This document shows, in pieces, positions 1 to 8,406 of a DNA stretch of 64,000 nt (within the stretch, counting starts at the first letter, position 1; each line of letters starts with the position of its first letter). Under the pieces are notes generated by a model, which saw only the letters and a program-made list of their open reading frames with translations, ran no database searches and was not told the DNA's origin. Both the position numbers and the translations under genes were made by a program. This stretch comes from Brevundimonas sp. SORGH_AS_0993 (lineage in GTDB: Bacteria; Pseudomonadota; Alphaproteobacteria; Caulobacterales; Caulobacteraceae). The stretch is taken from assembly GCF_030818545.1 (NCBI RefSeq), contig NZ_JAUTAH010000001.1:377001-441000 (forward strand). The letters run 5' to 3'.

Positions 1-643
1 ACGGATGGGGCAGGGCGGACGGGTCTTCCCCGGGATAGGCCTGGGCGCGCATGGCGGTGCGCATCCGGCCCGGATCGACGATGCAGGCGCGGACCGGGGT
101 GCTCTCGATCTCATCGGCCCAGGCCTTCACTAGGGCCTCGGCCCCCGCCTTGGTCGCGGCGTACATGCCCCAGAAGGCGCGCGGGCTGGCGGCGATGCTG
201 GTGGTCAGGTGAATGGCCCGCCCGGCGTCGGAGGCGCGCAGCAGCGGCTCCAGCGAACGGATCAGGCGATAGACGGCGGTGAAGTTGGTCTTCTCGACCT
301 TGGCGAACTCGCGCGGATCGGCGTGGGACACCGGCGTCAGACCGGACGGCCCCATGGTCGCGGCGGCGTGGACCCACACGTCCAGCTTCTTGAACCGCTC
401 GAAGATGGCGCCGCCCAGACGGTCGATGGCCCCGCCGTCCACCAGATCGAACGGGATCAGGGTGGCGTGGCGGCCCGTGGCGGCGAAGATGGCGTCGTCC
501 AGTTCCTCCAGGCCGCCCTGGGTGCGAGCGGTCGCGATGACGTGTGCGCCCGCCTTGGCCAGCGCCAGCGCGCTTTCATAGCCGATGCCGCGCGATGCGC
601 CGACGACAAGAGCGATACGGTCGTTCAGGGGAAGATCGGACAT
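1..643 (-). CDS. Short-chain dehydrogenase/reductase (SDR), 3' end cut off by the window edge
   Basis: Reading down from an ATG at 643, the frame stays open to base 1, so the C-terminus lies outside the window. The protein begins MSDLPLNDRIALVVGASRGI, which carries the TGxxxGIG-type Rossmann nucleotide-binding loop of classical SDRs (here GASRGIG). Further on are a catalytic Ser region (LTTSIAAS) and the YAATK active-site Tyr/Lys, about residues 145-170, then a PG motif (VDPGRMRT). This makes it a cytoplasmic NAD(P)-dependent oxidoreductase of unknown substrate. It is the gene downstream of purF on the same strand, 60 nt away, and could be co-transcribed with it. The family is certain; the substrate is not inferable. 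Confidence 0.9.
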   Translation of the reverse strand, partial: MSDLPLNDRIALVVGASRGIGYESALALAKAGAHVIATARTQGGLEELDDAIFAATGRHATLIPFDLVDGGAIDRLGGAIFERFKKLDVWVHAAATMGPSGLTPVSHADPREFAKVEKTNFTAVYRLIRSLEPLLRASDAGRAIHLTTSIAASPRAFWGMYAATKAGAEALVKAWADEIESTPVRACIVDPGRMRTAMRAQAYPGEDPSALPHP

Positions 644-703
644 AGGGCCTGATAGCGCGGCCTTGACCGTAAGGCCAAGCGCCGCGCGCGCGTCAGGTTC
701 GCT

Positions 704-2209
704 TTATGCGCTGACCAGCAGGGACAGCTGTTTGGCACCGAACTCGCGGCCGCCTTCCTCGATCTCCCGATCCAGCAGGCGGGTGGGATAGTCGCCGGTG
801 AAGTAGTGGTCGGTGAACTGCGGGTTGGCGTTGTCGCGGCCGGGCTCGCCCATGGCGCGGTACAGGCCGTCGATGGACAGGAAGCCCAGCGAATCGACCT
901 CCAGCATCTCGCGCATCTCGTCCAGCGTCTTGTTGGCGGCCAGCAACTGGGCGCGTTCCGGCATGTCGATGCCGTAGAAGTCGGGATAGAGGATTTGCGG
1001 GCTGGCGGAACGCAGGTGAACTTCCTTTGCGCCGGCGGCGCGGACTGCGCGGACCAGTTTCACCGAGGTCGTGCCGCGCACGATGGAATCGTCGATCAGA
1101 ACCACGCGCTTGCCGGCCAGGGCGGCCTTGTTTGGGCTGTGCTTCATCCGCACGCCCTTCTGCCGGGCGCCCTGGCTGGGTTGGATGAAGGTGCGGCCCA
1201 GATAGTGGCTGCGGATGATGCCCATCTCGTAGGGGATACCGCTTTCCTGGGCGTAGCCTAGGGCTGCCGGAACCCCGGAATCAGGCACGGGCACGACGAT
1301 GTCGGCGTCCACGCCCAATTCGCGGGCCAGGCCCCGGCCCATCTCTTTTCTGACTTCATAGACCGAGCGGCCGTTCACGACCGAATCGGGGCGGGAGAAA
1401 TAGACGTATTCGAACAGACAGGGCCGCGCCGCGCGGGCGGGGAAGGGCTTCAGCGAACTCAGGCCGCTGTCGTCGATGACGACGATTTCACCGTGTTCGA
1501 CGTCGCGCACATAGGTCGCGCCCATCATGTCGAGCGCGCAGGTCTCGGACGCCAGCACCCAGCCGTCGCCTAGCTGGCCCAGAACCAGCGGGCGGATGCC
1601 CAGCGGGTCGCGCGCGCCGATCATCTTGGTGCGGGTCTGGGCGACCAAGGCGTAACCGCCCTCGATCCGCGCCAGGGCGTCGATGAAACGATCGACGATC
1701 TTGGCTTTGCGGCTGCGGGCGATCAGGTGGAGGATGACTTCCGAATCCGAGGTCGATTGGAAGATGGCGCCTTCGCTGACCAGCTGGGCGTGCAGAAATT
1801 TGAAGTTGGTCAGATTGCCGTTGTGGGCGATGGCGATGCCGCCCTGGTCCAGGTCCGCGAACATCGGCTGGATGTTGCGAAGGAAGCTGCCGCCTGCGGT
1901 GGAGTAACGGGTGTGCCCCACGGCTGCGCGGCCGGGCATCCGCTGCGACAGGTCGGCGCCGCCGAAGGCTTCGCCCACCAGACCTTGGTGGCGTTCGGTG
2001 TAGAAGCGCTCGTCCTTGACGCTGGCGATGCCGCAGGCTTCCTGACCGCGATGCTGAAGGGCGTGCAGGCCAAGGGCGACGACTGTGGAACCTTCGTCTT
2101 CGTCAGCGCCCCAGATGCCGCAGACGCCGCATTCCAGACGCAACTGATCGTCCTCGGGCTCGCGCCAGTGGGGGCGGTGAACGACGGGATCGGCGATATG
2201 ATGGCGCAT
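704..2209 (-). CDS. purF: Amidophosphoribosyltransferase
   Basis: Catalyses the first committed step of purine synthesis, PRPP + glutamine to 5-phosphoribosylamine. The N-terminal Ntn glutaminase domain has the nucleophile Cys in LECGVCGIWG (about residue 27), preceded by a short propeptide normally cleaved off, then the LQHRGQEACGI motif. The C-terminal phosphoribosyltransferase domain carries the PRPP loop VVLIDDSIVRGTT. The 501-residue length is normal. I chose the ATG at 2209 because a GGAG sits 7 nt upstream of it. A TTG at 2239 overlapping the cvpA stop would add 10 residues and cannot be excluded. It lies directly downstream of cvpA, the same pairing as the E. coli cvpA-purF operon. 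Confidence 0.97.
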   Translation of the reverse strand: MRHHIADPVVHRPHWREPEDDQLRLECGVCGIWGADEDEGSTVVALGLHALQHRGQEACGIASVKDERFYTERHQGLVGEAFGGADLSQRMPGRAAVGHTRYSTAGGSFLRNIQPMFADLDQGGIAIAHNGNLTNFKFLHAQLVSEGAIFQSTSDSEVILHLIARSRKAKIVDRFIDALARIEGGYALVAQTRTKMIGARDPLGIRPLVLGQLGDGWVLASETCALDMMGATYVRDVEHGEIVVIDDSGLSSLKPFPARAARPCLFEYVYFSRPDSVVNGRSVYEVRKEMGRGLARELGVDADIVVPVPDSGVPAALGYAQESGIPYEMGIIRSHYLGRTFIQPSQGARQKGVRMKHSPNKAALAGKRVVLIDDSIVRGTTSVKLVRAVRAAGAKEVHLRSASPQILYPDFYGIDMPERAQLLAANKTLDEMREMLEVDSLGFLSIDGLYRAMGEPGRDNANPQFTDHYFTGDYPTRLLDREIEEGGREFGAKQLSLLVSA

Positions 2210-2235
2210 CGTCGGGCTCCGATGACCGGGGGACT

Positions 2236-2841
2236 TCAAGGGGCGGCGTCGCGGCGCGAGTTAGGCCCGGATTGCGTCGGGGGCAAGGCTTCGTCGTTCG
2301 AAAACCCGCTGCGCACGGAGGAATCGATCACCGGGGTGATGGCGTCGGCCCCCTTGGCCACGCCGGGCAGGATGATCTGGATGGCGCGCGCACCCATGGC
2401 GCTGACGGTATAAAGGCGCGCCTCAGCCAGCCAGCGCGGCGCACGCTGGTCCGGCAGGGCGGCGACGATGACCAGATGGACCGCTCCGATCAGGGTCAGC
2501 GCCCGCCCTGCTCCGACCAGAAGCCCCAGGATACGATCCACGACCCCTAGCGGGCTGGCCTGTGCCGACTTGGAGATCAGCGACCCGGCGAGACGCAGGC
2601 CGAAATAGACGATGAAGAAGGTCAGGACGGCCGCCAGGATGGTTCCGGCCCAGTCTGGATCGACCAATGCGCGACCCGCGATGGCGGTCCAGGGCAGGGC
2701 GATCAGGGCGACCAGGGCGGCCAGAACGGCGCTGAGCAGGGTCACGATCTCGCGCACGCCGCCCCGCAGCCATCCGGCGGCGGCCGAGAAGAGCAGGACG
2801 ATGATGACAAAGACGTCGTAGCCGGTCATCGTGGGGCTCAC
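2236..2841 (-). CDS. cvpA: CvpA family inner-membrane protein
   Basis: A 201-residue protein with a hydrophobic N-terminal half containing about four membrane-spanning segments (around residues 9-27, 32-55, 66-88 and 105-128). The early motif DVFVIIVLLFSAAAGWLRG is typical of the CvpA/colicin V production family, including the Gly-x-x-Arg-G turn. The C-terminal 60 residues are polar and probably disordered. It is upstream of purF with a gap of 26 nt to the preferred purF start, reproducing the widespread cvpA-purF linkage. CvpA proteins are linked to envelope maintenance and colicin V production in E. coli; the biochemical role is unknown. Confidence 0.92.
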   Translation of the reverse strand: MSPTMTGYDVFVIIVLLFSAAAGWLRGGVREIVTLLSAVLAALVALIALPWTAIAGRALVDPDWAGTILAAVLTFFIVYFGLRLAGSLISKSAQASPLGVVDRILGLLVGAGRALTLIGAVHLVIVAALPDQRAPRWLAEARLYTVSAMGARAIQIILPGVAKGADAITPVIDSSVRSGFSNDEALPPTQSGPNSRRDAAP

Positions 2842-2870
2842 TCTAATAATTCGCCCCGCCCATCCTAACC

Positions 2871-2970
2871 CGTCATCCTAGGACCTGTCCCCAGGATCCA
2901 TACGCTCGGCGCCGCCGATGATCGGCTTTGACGGAGCTTATGGATTCTCGCCGCAGGGGCGAGGATGACG
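2871..2970. repeat. Intergenic inverted repeat (candidate dispersed palindromic element)
   Basis: Two 32-nt arms (2871-2902 and 2939-2970) are imperfect reverse complements. Both outer ends read CGTCATCCT and both inner ends read ATCCATA, separated by a 36-nt GC-rich centre. About 23 of 32 arm positions pair. It sits between the 3' end of radA and the start of cvpA (both minus strand). The CGTCATCC...GGATCC wording resembles short palindromic intergenic elements scattered through many alphaproteobacterial genomes. It could fold after radA/before cvpA as a large hairpin. No second copy was noticed in this window. Confidence 0.6.
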
Positions 2971-2998
2971 AGGCGAAAGAAAGCGCGACCGTCGACAC

Positions 2999-4369
2999 CT
3001 AATAGCGGTTCTGGGAGATTCGTTCGACAACATCCGTCAGGCGTGTCGCCGACGTGACCTTGACGCCCTTTGTCTTGGCTTGAAGGGCAGGGCCAAGCAC
3101 CTGGTCGAAGCCCAGCTTCTGCGCCTCGCGCAGTCGGGCTTCGGTGCGGCCGACGCTGCGGACTTCGCCTGACAGGCCGATCTCGCCGAAGACGACGCAG
3201 CCCTGGGGCAGGGGCATATCCAGGGCCGAGCTGATCAGGGCCGCCGCCGCCGCCAGATCGGCCGCCGGCTCGTTGATGCGCAGGCCGCCCGCGACGTTCA
3301 GATAGACATCCTTGTCTCCGAACCCCAGGCCGCAGCGCGCTTCCAGCACCGCCAACAGCATGGCCAGTCGACCGGAATCCCAGCCGACGACGGCCCGGCG
3401 CGGGGTGCCATAGGCGGACGGGGCGACCAGGGCCTGCATTTCCACCAGAACAGGGCGGGAGCCTTCAATCCCGGCGAAGACGGCGGCGCCCGGCGCCCGC
3501 TCCTTGCCTTCGCCTAGAAAGAGGGCGGAGGGGTTGGCCACTTCACGCAGGCCGCTGTCGCCCATTTCGAACACGCCGATCTCGTCGGTGGCGCCGAAAC
3601 GGTTCTTGCCGGCGCGCAGGATGCGGAACGGATAGCCCCGCTCGCCTTCGAAGGTCATGACCGCGTCGACCAAATGCTCGACCACCCGGGGGCCTGCGAC
3701 CTGCCCGTCCTTGGTGACATGGCCCACCAGGACGATGGCCGGACCGTCGTTCTTGGCCAGGCGGACCAGTTCGCCGGCGCAGGCGCGGACCTGGGTGATG
3801 GAGCCGGGACCGCTGTCATGCACGTCGGACCACAGGGTCTGGACCGAATCCACGATGACAATGTCGAACTTTTCGCGCTTCAGCGTGCCCAGGATGTCGC
3901 GCAGGGCGGTGGCGGCGGCCAGGTTCACCGGCGCATCGGCCAGCCCCATCCGTTTAGCGCGTGCGCGAATCTGTTCGACCGCCTCTTCGCCCGAGATGTA
4001 GGCCACCCGTGCGCCGCGCAGAGCCGCCTTGGCCGCCACTTCGAGCAGTAGCGTGGACTTGCCCACGCCGGGATCGCCGCTGAGGAGTATGGCCGAGCCG
4101 GGCACCACGCCGCCGCCGCAGACGCGGTCGAACTCGGCCACGCCCGTGGCGATGCGCGGCGGCTCGGGCGTGTCGGACTGCAGCGTCTCGAACTGTATGC
4201 CGCGCCCGCGCGCCGAGGCGGCGGTCGCCGGCTTGATCGCGCCGGGCGGGGCCGAACGGCTTTCCTCGCTAAGGGTGTTCCACTGGCCGCAGGCGCTGCA
4301 CTGGCCGGACCATTTGCCATGCACCGTGCCGCAGGACTGACAGACATAGAGGGCGGAATCGCGAGCCAT
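2999..4369 (-). CDS. radA: DNA repair protein RadA (Sms)
   Basis: A 456-residue RecA-related ATPase/branch-migration helicase for recombinational repair. It has an N-terminal C4 zinc finger (Cys10, Cys13, Cys24, Cys27), then a RecA-like core with Walker A GDPGVGKST (about residue 97) and Walker B IVIVDSVQT. The RadA-specific KNRFG motif is present (AGKNRFGATDEIG). The C-terminal Lon-protease-like domain has no need for proteolytic residues and is present in full (VVFGEIGLSGEVRSV). Length and domain order are normal. The gene is monocistronic by spacing, with cvpA 157 nt downstream across an inverted repeat. Divergent from the Yip1-like gene. Confidence 0.98.
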   Translation of the reverse strand: MARDSALYVCQSCGTVHGKWSGQCSACGQWNTLSEESRSAPPGAIKPATAASARGRGIQFETLQSDTPEPPRIATGVAEFDRVCGGGVVPGSAILLSGDPGVGKSTLLLEVAAKAALRGARVAYISGEEAVEQIRARAKRMGLADAPVNLAAATALRDILGTLKREKFDIVIVDSVQTLWSDVHDSGPGSITQVRACAGELVRLAKNDGPAIVLVGHVTKDGQVAGPRVVEHLVDAVMTFEGERGYPFRILRAGKNRFGATDEIGVFEMGDSGLREVANPSALFLGEGKERAPGAAVFAGIEGSRPVLVEMQALVAPSAYGTPRRAVVGWDSGRLAMLLAVLEARCGLGFGDKDVYLNVAGGLRINEPAADLAAAAALISSALDMPLPQGCVVFGEIGLSGEVRSVGRTEARLREAQKLGFDQVLGPALQAKTKGVKVTSATRLTDVVERISQNRY

Positions 4370-4579
4370 GAGCTTCCTTAGCAGACCCGCCGATTCGGTC
4401 GGGCGTCCTGCACGGCATGGGACCAGCGGACGACAATTTCGGTCGCAGGCGAGGTCGAGGTGGCAACCTTTGCCGTAGCGACGGCGTTGAGCGTATGTCG
4501 CACCGGGTTCATGCCAGACAGCGGTGCGAAGTCAGTACTTCGTCAAGATGCATCAAACCCGTCAGACAAGGCGTCACCG

Positions 4580-5212
4580 ATGACCGATCCTGTTTCCTCG
4601 TCCCAGCCCGCTGTCGATCCGGCCCTTGTCGCCCGCGTCAAAGGCATACTGACGCAGCCCAAGGCCGAATGGCAGGACATAGACCGCGAGTTCGCCACGA
4701 CGAACAGCCTTTACACCCGCTACGCCATGATCCTGGCCGCAATCGGACCGATCGCGACCCTGGTCGCCGGCGTCGCCTTCGGGCATGCCTCGATCATCAG
4801 CGCCCTGGTCCTGGCGGTGCTGTCCTATGGGCTGGCGCTGGCGGGCGTGTTCATCCTCGGGCTGGTCATCAACACCCTGGCCTCCAGCTTCGGCGGCACG
4901 CCCAACCCGATTCAGGCGCAGAAGCTGGCCGTCTACTCCCACACCGCTGTCTGGGTGGCGGGAATCGCCAATCTGATTCCGGGGCTGGGCGGCGTGATCG
5001 CCCTGGTCGGCGCGATCTACAGCCTGGTGCTGCTGTTCTTCGGTCTGCCGATCCTGATGAAGGTCACGGAAGACAAGAAGGTCGTCTATTACATCGTGGT
5101 CCTGATCGCCGGCCTGGTGCTGGGCTTCATCGCCCTGGCCATCGTGAGCGCTGTGGCCATGGCCTTCGTGGTTTCGACCGCCGGTCTCGCCGCGTTTACC
5201 AGCGGCTACTGA
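4580..5212 (+). CDS. Yip1-family polytopic membrane protein
   Basis: A 210-residue protein with a short cytoplasmic N-terminus containing VARVKGILTQPKAEWQDIDR, the hallmark opening of bacterial Yip1-domain proteins. About five hydrophobic membrane segments follow (roughly residues 50-72, 75-100, 125-150, 155-175, 180-205). I chose the ATG at 4580, with AAGGCG upstream. An in-frame ATG at 4460 would add 40 unconserved residues. It converges on alr with a 7-nt overlap of the 3' ends. The family's function in bacteria is unknown. Confidence 0.85.
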   Translation: MTDPVSSSQPAVDPALVARVKGILTQPKAEWQDIDREFATTNSLYTRYAMILAAIGPIATLVAGVAFGHASIISALVLAVLSYGLALAGVFILGLVINTLASSFGGTPNPIQAQKLAVYSHTAVWVAGIANLIPGLGGVIALVGAIYSLVLLFFGLPILMKVTEDKKVVYYIVVLIAGLVLGFIALAIVSAVAMAFVVSTAGLAAFTSGY

Positions 5213-6270
5213 CGATAGATGCGCGGCACGCGGGGGGTGATCGAGGTCAAAAGCTCGTAGCTGATGGTCCCCGCCGCCGCCGCCGCCGCGTCGAGGGGGC
5301 GGTTGGGGCCGAACAGTTCGACCTTGTCCCCGACCGCGACGTCCAGTCCCGTCACATCCACAGCGCAGACGTCCATGGACACCCGGCCCAGCAAGCGGCG
5401 GGTTTCGCCCGCCACCCACGCTTCGCCGAGGGGGCTGTAAGATCGCAGCACGCCGTCGGCGTAGCCTGTGGCCACGGTGGCGACCCGCACCGGCCGGTCG
5501 GCGACGAAGCCGCGCGAATAGCCTACGCTCTCCCCCGCAGGAACCTCGCGCACTTGAAGCACGTCGGCCAGCAGGGCGGCGACCGGGGCGATGCGTTCGT
5601 CCGGGCGGCCTTCGGGACCGCCCCCGAACAGGGCCACGCCCGGTCGGGCCGCATCGAAGGCGAAGTCGGCGCCCAGGAAACAACCGCTGGAGTTGGCGAA
5701 AGACCTGAGGGCGCCAGGATAACGCTGGGTCACGGCGTCGAACAGGTCGCGCTGTCGCCGGTTCATCGGATTGGACGGTTCATCGGCGCAGGCCAAGTGG
5801 GTCAGGACCAGGGCCAGCCCTTCGAACGCCTCGGGCGCATCCTCTGGCCGGAAGCCGATGCGGTTCATCCCGGTGTCGATCTGAAGGCCGCAGGCGCCGC
5901 CGCCCGCCCCCGCCCAGGCCGCCATCTGCGCGGGCTGGTTCAGCACCGGCCGCACGTCCGCGGCCTTGAAATCGGCCGCGACCGCGCCGTGGCATCCGTC
6001 CAGCACATAGATGATCGGCTCAGGCCCCAGAGCCGTGCGCAGGGCCACCCCCTCTGCCGCGCGCGCCACGAAGAAGGTTCGCGCCCCCTCGGCCATCAGA
6101 CGCTGGGCGCATGGGGCGGCTCCCAGACCGTAGCCGTCGGCCTTGACCACCGGATGGACAAGCGCGCCGATCTGCCTGCCCAGCGTGTGGTAGTTGCGGG
6201 CCAGGGCGTTCAGATCGACGGAGAGGACGGCGGGGCTGTGCATGCGCCCCTTATGCGCCAAGTCTGACAT
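5206..6270 (-). CDS. alr: Alanine racemase
   Basis: PLP enzyme interconverting L- and D-alanine for peptidoglycan, 354 residues. The PLP lysine is in VVKADGYGLG (about residue 44). IDTGMNRIGF follows the barrel strand, and the second catalytic Tyr lies in the GESVGYSRGF region of the C-terminal beta domain. A later MSMDVCAVDVT-like stretch (VSMDVCAVD) is typical of the family. An alternative ATG at 6243 (MHSPAVLSVD) has AAGGGG just upstream and would give a 345-residue protein. The gene follows dnaB with a 14-nt gap, and the dnaB-alr-radA neighbourhood is common in alphaproteobacteria. Confidence 0.96.
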   Translation of the reverse strand: MSDLAHKGRMHSPAVLSVDLNALARNYHTLGRQIGALVHPVVKADGYGLGAAPCAQRLMAEGARTFFVARAAEGVALRTALGPEPIIYVLDGCHGAVAADFKAADVRPVLNQPAQMAAWAGAGGGACGLQIDTGMNRIGFRPEDAPEAFEGLALVLTHLACADEPSNPMNRRQRDLFDAVTQRYPGALRSFANSSGCFLGADFAFDAARPGVALFGGGPEGRPDERIAPVAALLADVLQVREVPAGESVGYSRGFVADRPVRVATVATGYADGVLRSYSPLGEAWVAGETRRLLGRVSMDVCAVDVTGLDVAVGDKVELFGPNRPLDAAAAAAGTISYELLTSITPRVPRIYRQ

Positions 6271-6284
6271 GATGGAAGAGGCCG

Positions 6285-7775
6285 CTATTCGTAGCTGACC
6301 TCTTCATAACCGTGGGCCAGGTTGCCGAAGCGCACGGTGTCGGCGTCGAAGGCCAGTTTGACGATGCCGATGGGGCCGTGGCGCTGCTTGCCGATGACGA
6401 CCTCGGCCTGGCCCTGCAGACGGTCCATGTCCTGCTGCCATTGCAGATGTTCCTCTGTGCCTTCGCGCGGTTCGGCGCGGCCCAGATAGTAGCTTTCGCG
6501 ATAGACGAACATCACGCAGTCGGCATCCTGCTCGATCGAGCCGGATTCGCGCAGGTCGGACAGTTGGGGCCGCTTGTCGTCGCGCTGTTCGACCTGACGC
6601 GACAACTGCGACAGGGCGATGATCGGGAGATTCAATTCCTTGGCCAGGGCCTTCAGGCCGCCGGTGATCTCGGAGACTTCCTGCACGCGGTTCTTCTGGC
6701 TGTTCCCGTCGCCGGTCGTCACCAGTTGCAGATAGTCGACGATGATCAGGTCCAGCCCGTGCTCCATCCGTTTCAGCCGTCGCGCCCGCGCGGCCAGCTT
6801 GGAGATGGACAGACCGCCGGTGGCGTCGATGTAGAGGGGGGCCTCGCCGATCTCCACCGCCGCGTCGCGCAGCTTGCCGAAATCCGAGGCGTCGATCTCG
6901 CCCTTGCGCAGCTTGTCCGACGACACGCCCGAGGCGTCGGCCAGAATACGCATCGCCAGTTGCTCGGCGCTCATTTCCAGCGAGTAGAAGGCGACCACCC
7001 CGCCGTTGACGGTCTTGCGTCCCTCGGGCGTCGGCTCCCACTGGTAGGCGCGGGCCACGTTGAAGGCCATGTTAGTGGCCAGCGCCGTCTTGCCCATCGA
7101 GGGACGGCCGGCCAGGATCAGAAGGTCGGACGGGTGCAGGCCGCCCAGTTTTCGGTCAAGATCGTTCAGGCCGGTGGCCAGGCCGGCCAGCTTGCCTTCG
7201 CGTTGATAGGCTTCGGCCGCCATCTGCACGGCGCCGGACAGGGCGTGGGAGAAGCTGACGAAGCCCGAAGACGGCTTGCCCGTTTCGGCCAGGGAATACA
7301 GGGTCTGTTCGGCCTGTTCGATCTGTTCGTCGGCGGGTGTCTCCGGATTGGGCGCCTCCTTGATGATCTCGCCGCCGATGCGGATCAGGTCGCGCCGCAG
7401 GGCCAGGTCATAGACGACCCGCGCATAGTCGGGGGCGTTGGCCGCCGGCGGCGCGCGATCGACCAGATCGGCCAGATAACGCAGGCCGCCGAACTCCTGG
7501 AAGGCCGGGTCCTGCTTGAACCGCTCCATCAGAATGGTCGGCTCGGCCAGCATGCCCTGGCGGATATGATCCTCGATGGCGTCGAACAGGCGCTGGTGGA
7601 AGGGCTCGTAGAAATGCGAACCGCGCAGCCGGTCGCTCAACCGCTCGAATACGCCGTTGTCGAACATCAGCGAGCCCAGGAGCGCCTGTTCGGCCTCCAG
7701 ATTGTGCGGCATCGCGTTGACGCTGACGGGATCCATCGGGCTGGACGAGAAGGGCATGGGAGCGAAGGCGTTCAT
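6285..7775 (-). CDS. dnaB: Replicative DNA helicase DnaB
   Basis: A 496-residue hexameric 5'-3' helicase of the replication fork. The N-terminal DnaB domain starts at PHNLEAEQALLGSLMFDN (about residue 23), followed by the RecA-like motor. Walker A is GRPSMGKTA (about residue 218), Walker B LIIVDYLQL, then the H3/H4 region ALSQLSRQVEQRDDKRPQLS with the arginine finger area. No intein is present: the Walker A and LSQLSR insertion points are intact. It is co-directional with alr 14 nt downstream, so the two may be co-transcribed. Confidence 0.98.
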   Translation of the reverse strand: MNAFAPMPFSSSPMDPVSVNAMPHNLEAEQALLGSLMFDNGVFERLSDRLRGSHFYEPFHQRLFDAIEDHIRQGMLAEPTILMERFKQDPAFQEFGGLRYLADLVDRAPPAANAPDYARVVYDLALRRDLIRIGGEIIKEAPNPETPADEQIEQAEQTLYSLAETGKPSSGFVSFSHALSGAVQMAAEAYQREGKLAGLATGLNDLDRKLGGLHPSDLLILAGRPSMGKTALATNMAFNVARAYQWEPTPEGRKTVNGGVVAFYSLEMSAEQLAMRILADASGVSSDKLRKGEIDASDFGKLRDAAVEIGEAPLYIDATGGLSISKLAARARRLKRMEHGLDLIIVDYLQLVTTGDGNSQKNRVQEVSEITGGLKALAKELNLPIIALSQLSRQVEQRDDKRPQLSDLRESGSIEQDADCVMFVYRESYYLGRAEPREGTEEHLQWQQDMDRLQGQAEVVIGKQRHGPIGIVKLAFDADTVRFGNLAHGYEEVSYE

Positions 7776-7883
7776 CGATTAACGCTTTACCCCTCCCACG
7801 CGCCTTCGTCAGACGGGGACGTCGCATGGGCCGTGGACAGTTCGCCCGACCTGTGGGCGAACGGAAATTCGTCAATGGACAGT

Positions 7884-8252
7884 TCAGGCGCAGGGGTAGT
7901 CGTGCGCCATCCATTCCCTGACGGCCTGGGTTACGCTGGTGTTGCGCCGCGCCGGGGGGATGGCGTTGAAACGGGCCAGAACGTTCTCGGCGGATAAGCT
8001 GATGCGCGCTCCTGCAGGCACGCAGGTCGCGGGGCGGCGGCCCGCGACCTGCGCGGCCTTCTGTTCGTCCCCGACAGTTTTGAAAGCCGTCTTCATCTCG
8101 TTCATCAGCCGTCGGGTATCGGAGCGCAACAGAGCGGTCGGGTTGCGGGGAATACGGTCAGTCGTAGTCAGGAACTCCTGTACCGACATGGCGCTGGCGG
8201 CGGAGGCCATGAGACTGACGACGACAGAGAGGACAGCGACTTTGGTCTTCAT
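7884..8252 (-). CDS. Small secreted protein, Rap1a/Tai-like (tentative)
   Basis: A 122-residue protein with an N-terminal signal peptide (hydrophobic residues 4-18, cleavage likely after SAASA). Two cysteines remain in the mature part, in GRRPATCVPAG and at the C-terminus (HDYPCA), suggesting a disulfide. The pattern of a Cys-Pro-Gly stretch, a helical region with an IPxxxR motif and a final YPC resembles periplasmic proteins related to Rap1a/Tai immunity proteins, but the match is by eye only. No type VI effector is visible nearby. It follows the two TonB receptors on the same strand but is separated from them by a strong terminator. Gene call firm, function uncertain. Confidence 0.7.
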   Translation of the reverse strand: MKTKVAVLSVVVSLMASAASAMSVQEFLTTTDRIPRNPTALLRSDTRRLMNEMKTAFKTVGDEQKAAQVAGRRPATCVPAGARISLSAENVLARFNAIPPARRNTSVTQAVREWMAHDYPCA

Positions 8253-8356
8253 GCGGACATCTCTGTTGGGACGGCCCAGCTTGTTGCTGGGTGTATGAAT
8301 GGCTGATGAACGCTGTCATCCGCCGTCCCTATGGATAGGTCCATTTCCCAATGGAA

Positions 8357-8382
8357 AAGGGGCGCTCCGAAGAGCGCCCCTT
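8357..8382 (-). terminator. Rho-independent terminator after TonB receptor 1
   Basis: An 11-bp perfect stem (8357-8367 with 8372-8382) encloses a 4-nt loop. On the minus strand the stem runs into a TTTT tract. It lies 25 nt downstream of the receptor stop codon. Confidence 0.85.
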
Positions 8383-8406
8383 GCAGGTTGACTGCTGCGC
8401 TTGTGA

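Noticed and set aside
4417..6267. Long plus-strand open frame covering the Yip1-like gene and the antisense of alr
   Set aside because: Composition is Arg/Gly/His-rich with no family motifs. It is the out-of-frame shadow of two well-supported genes.
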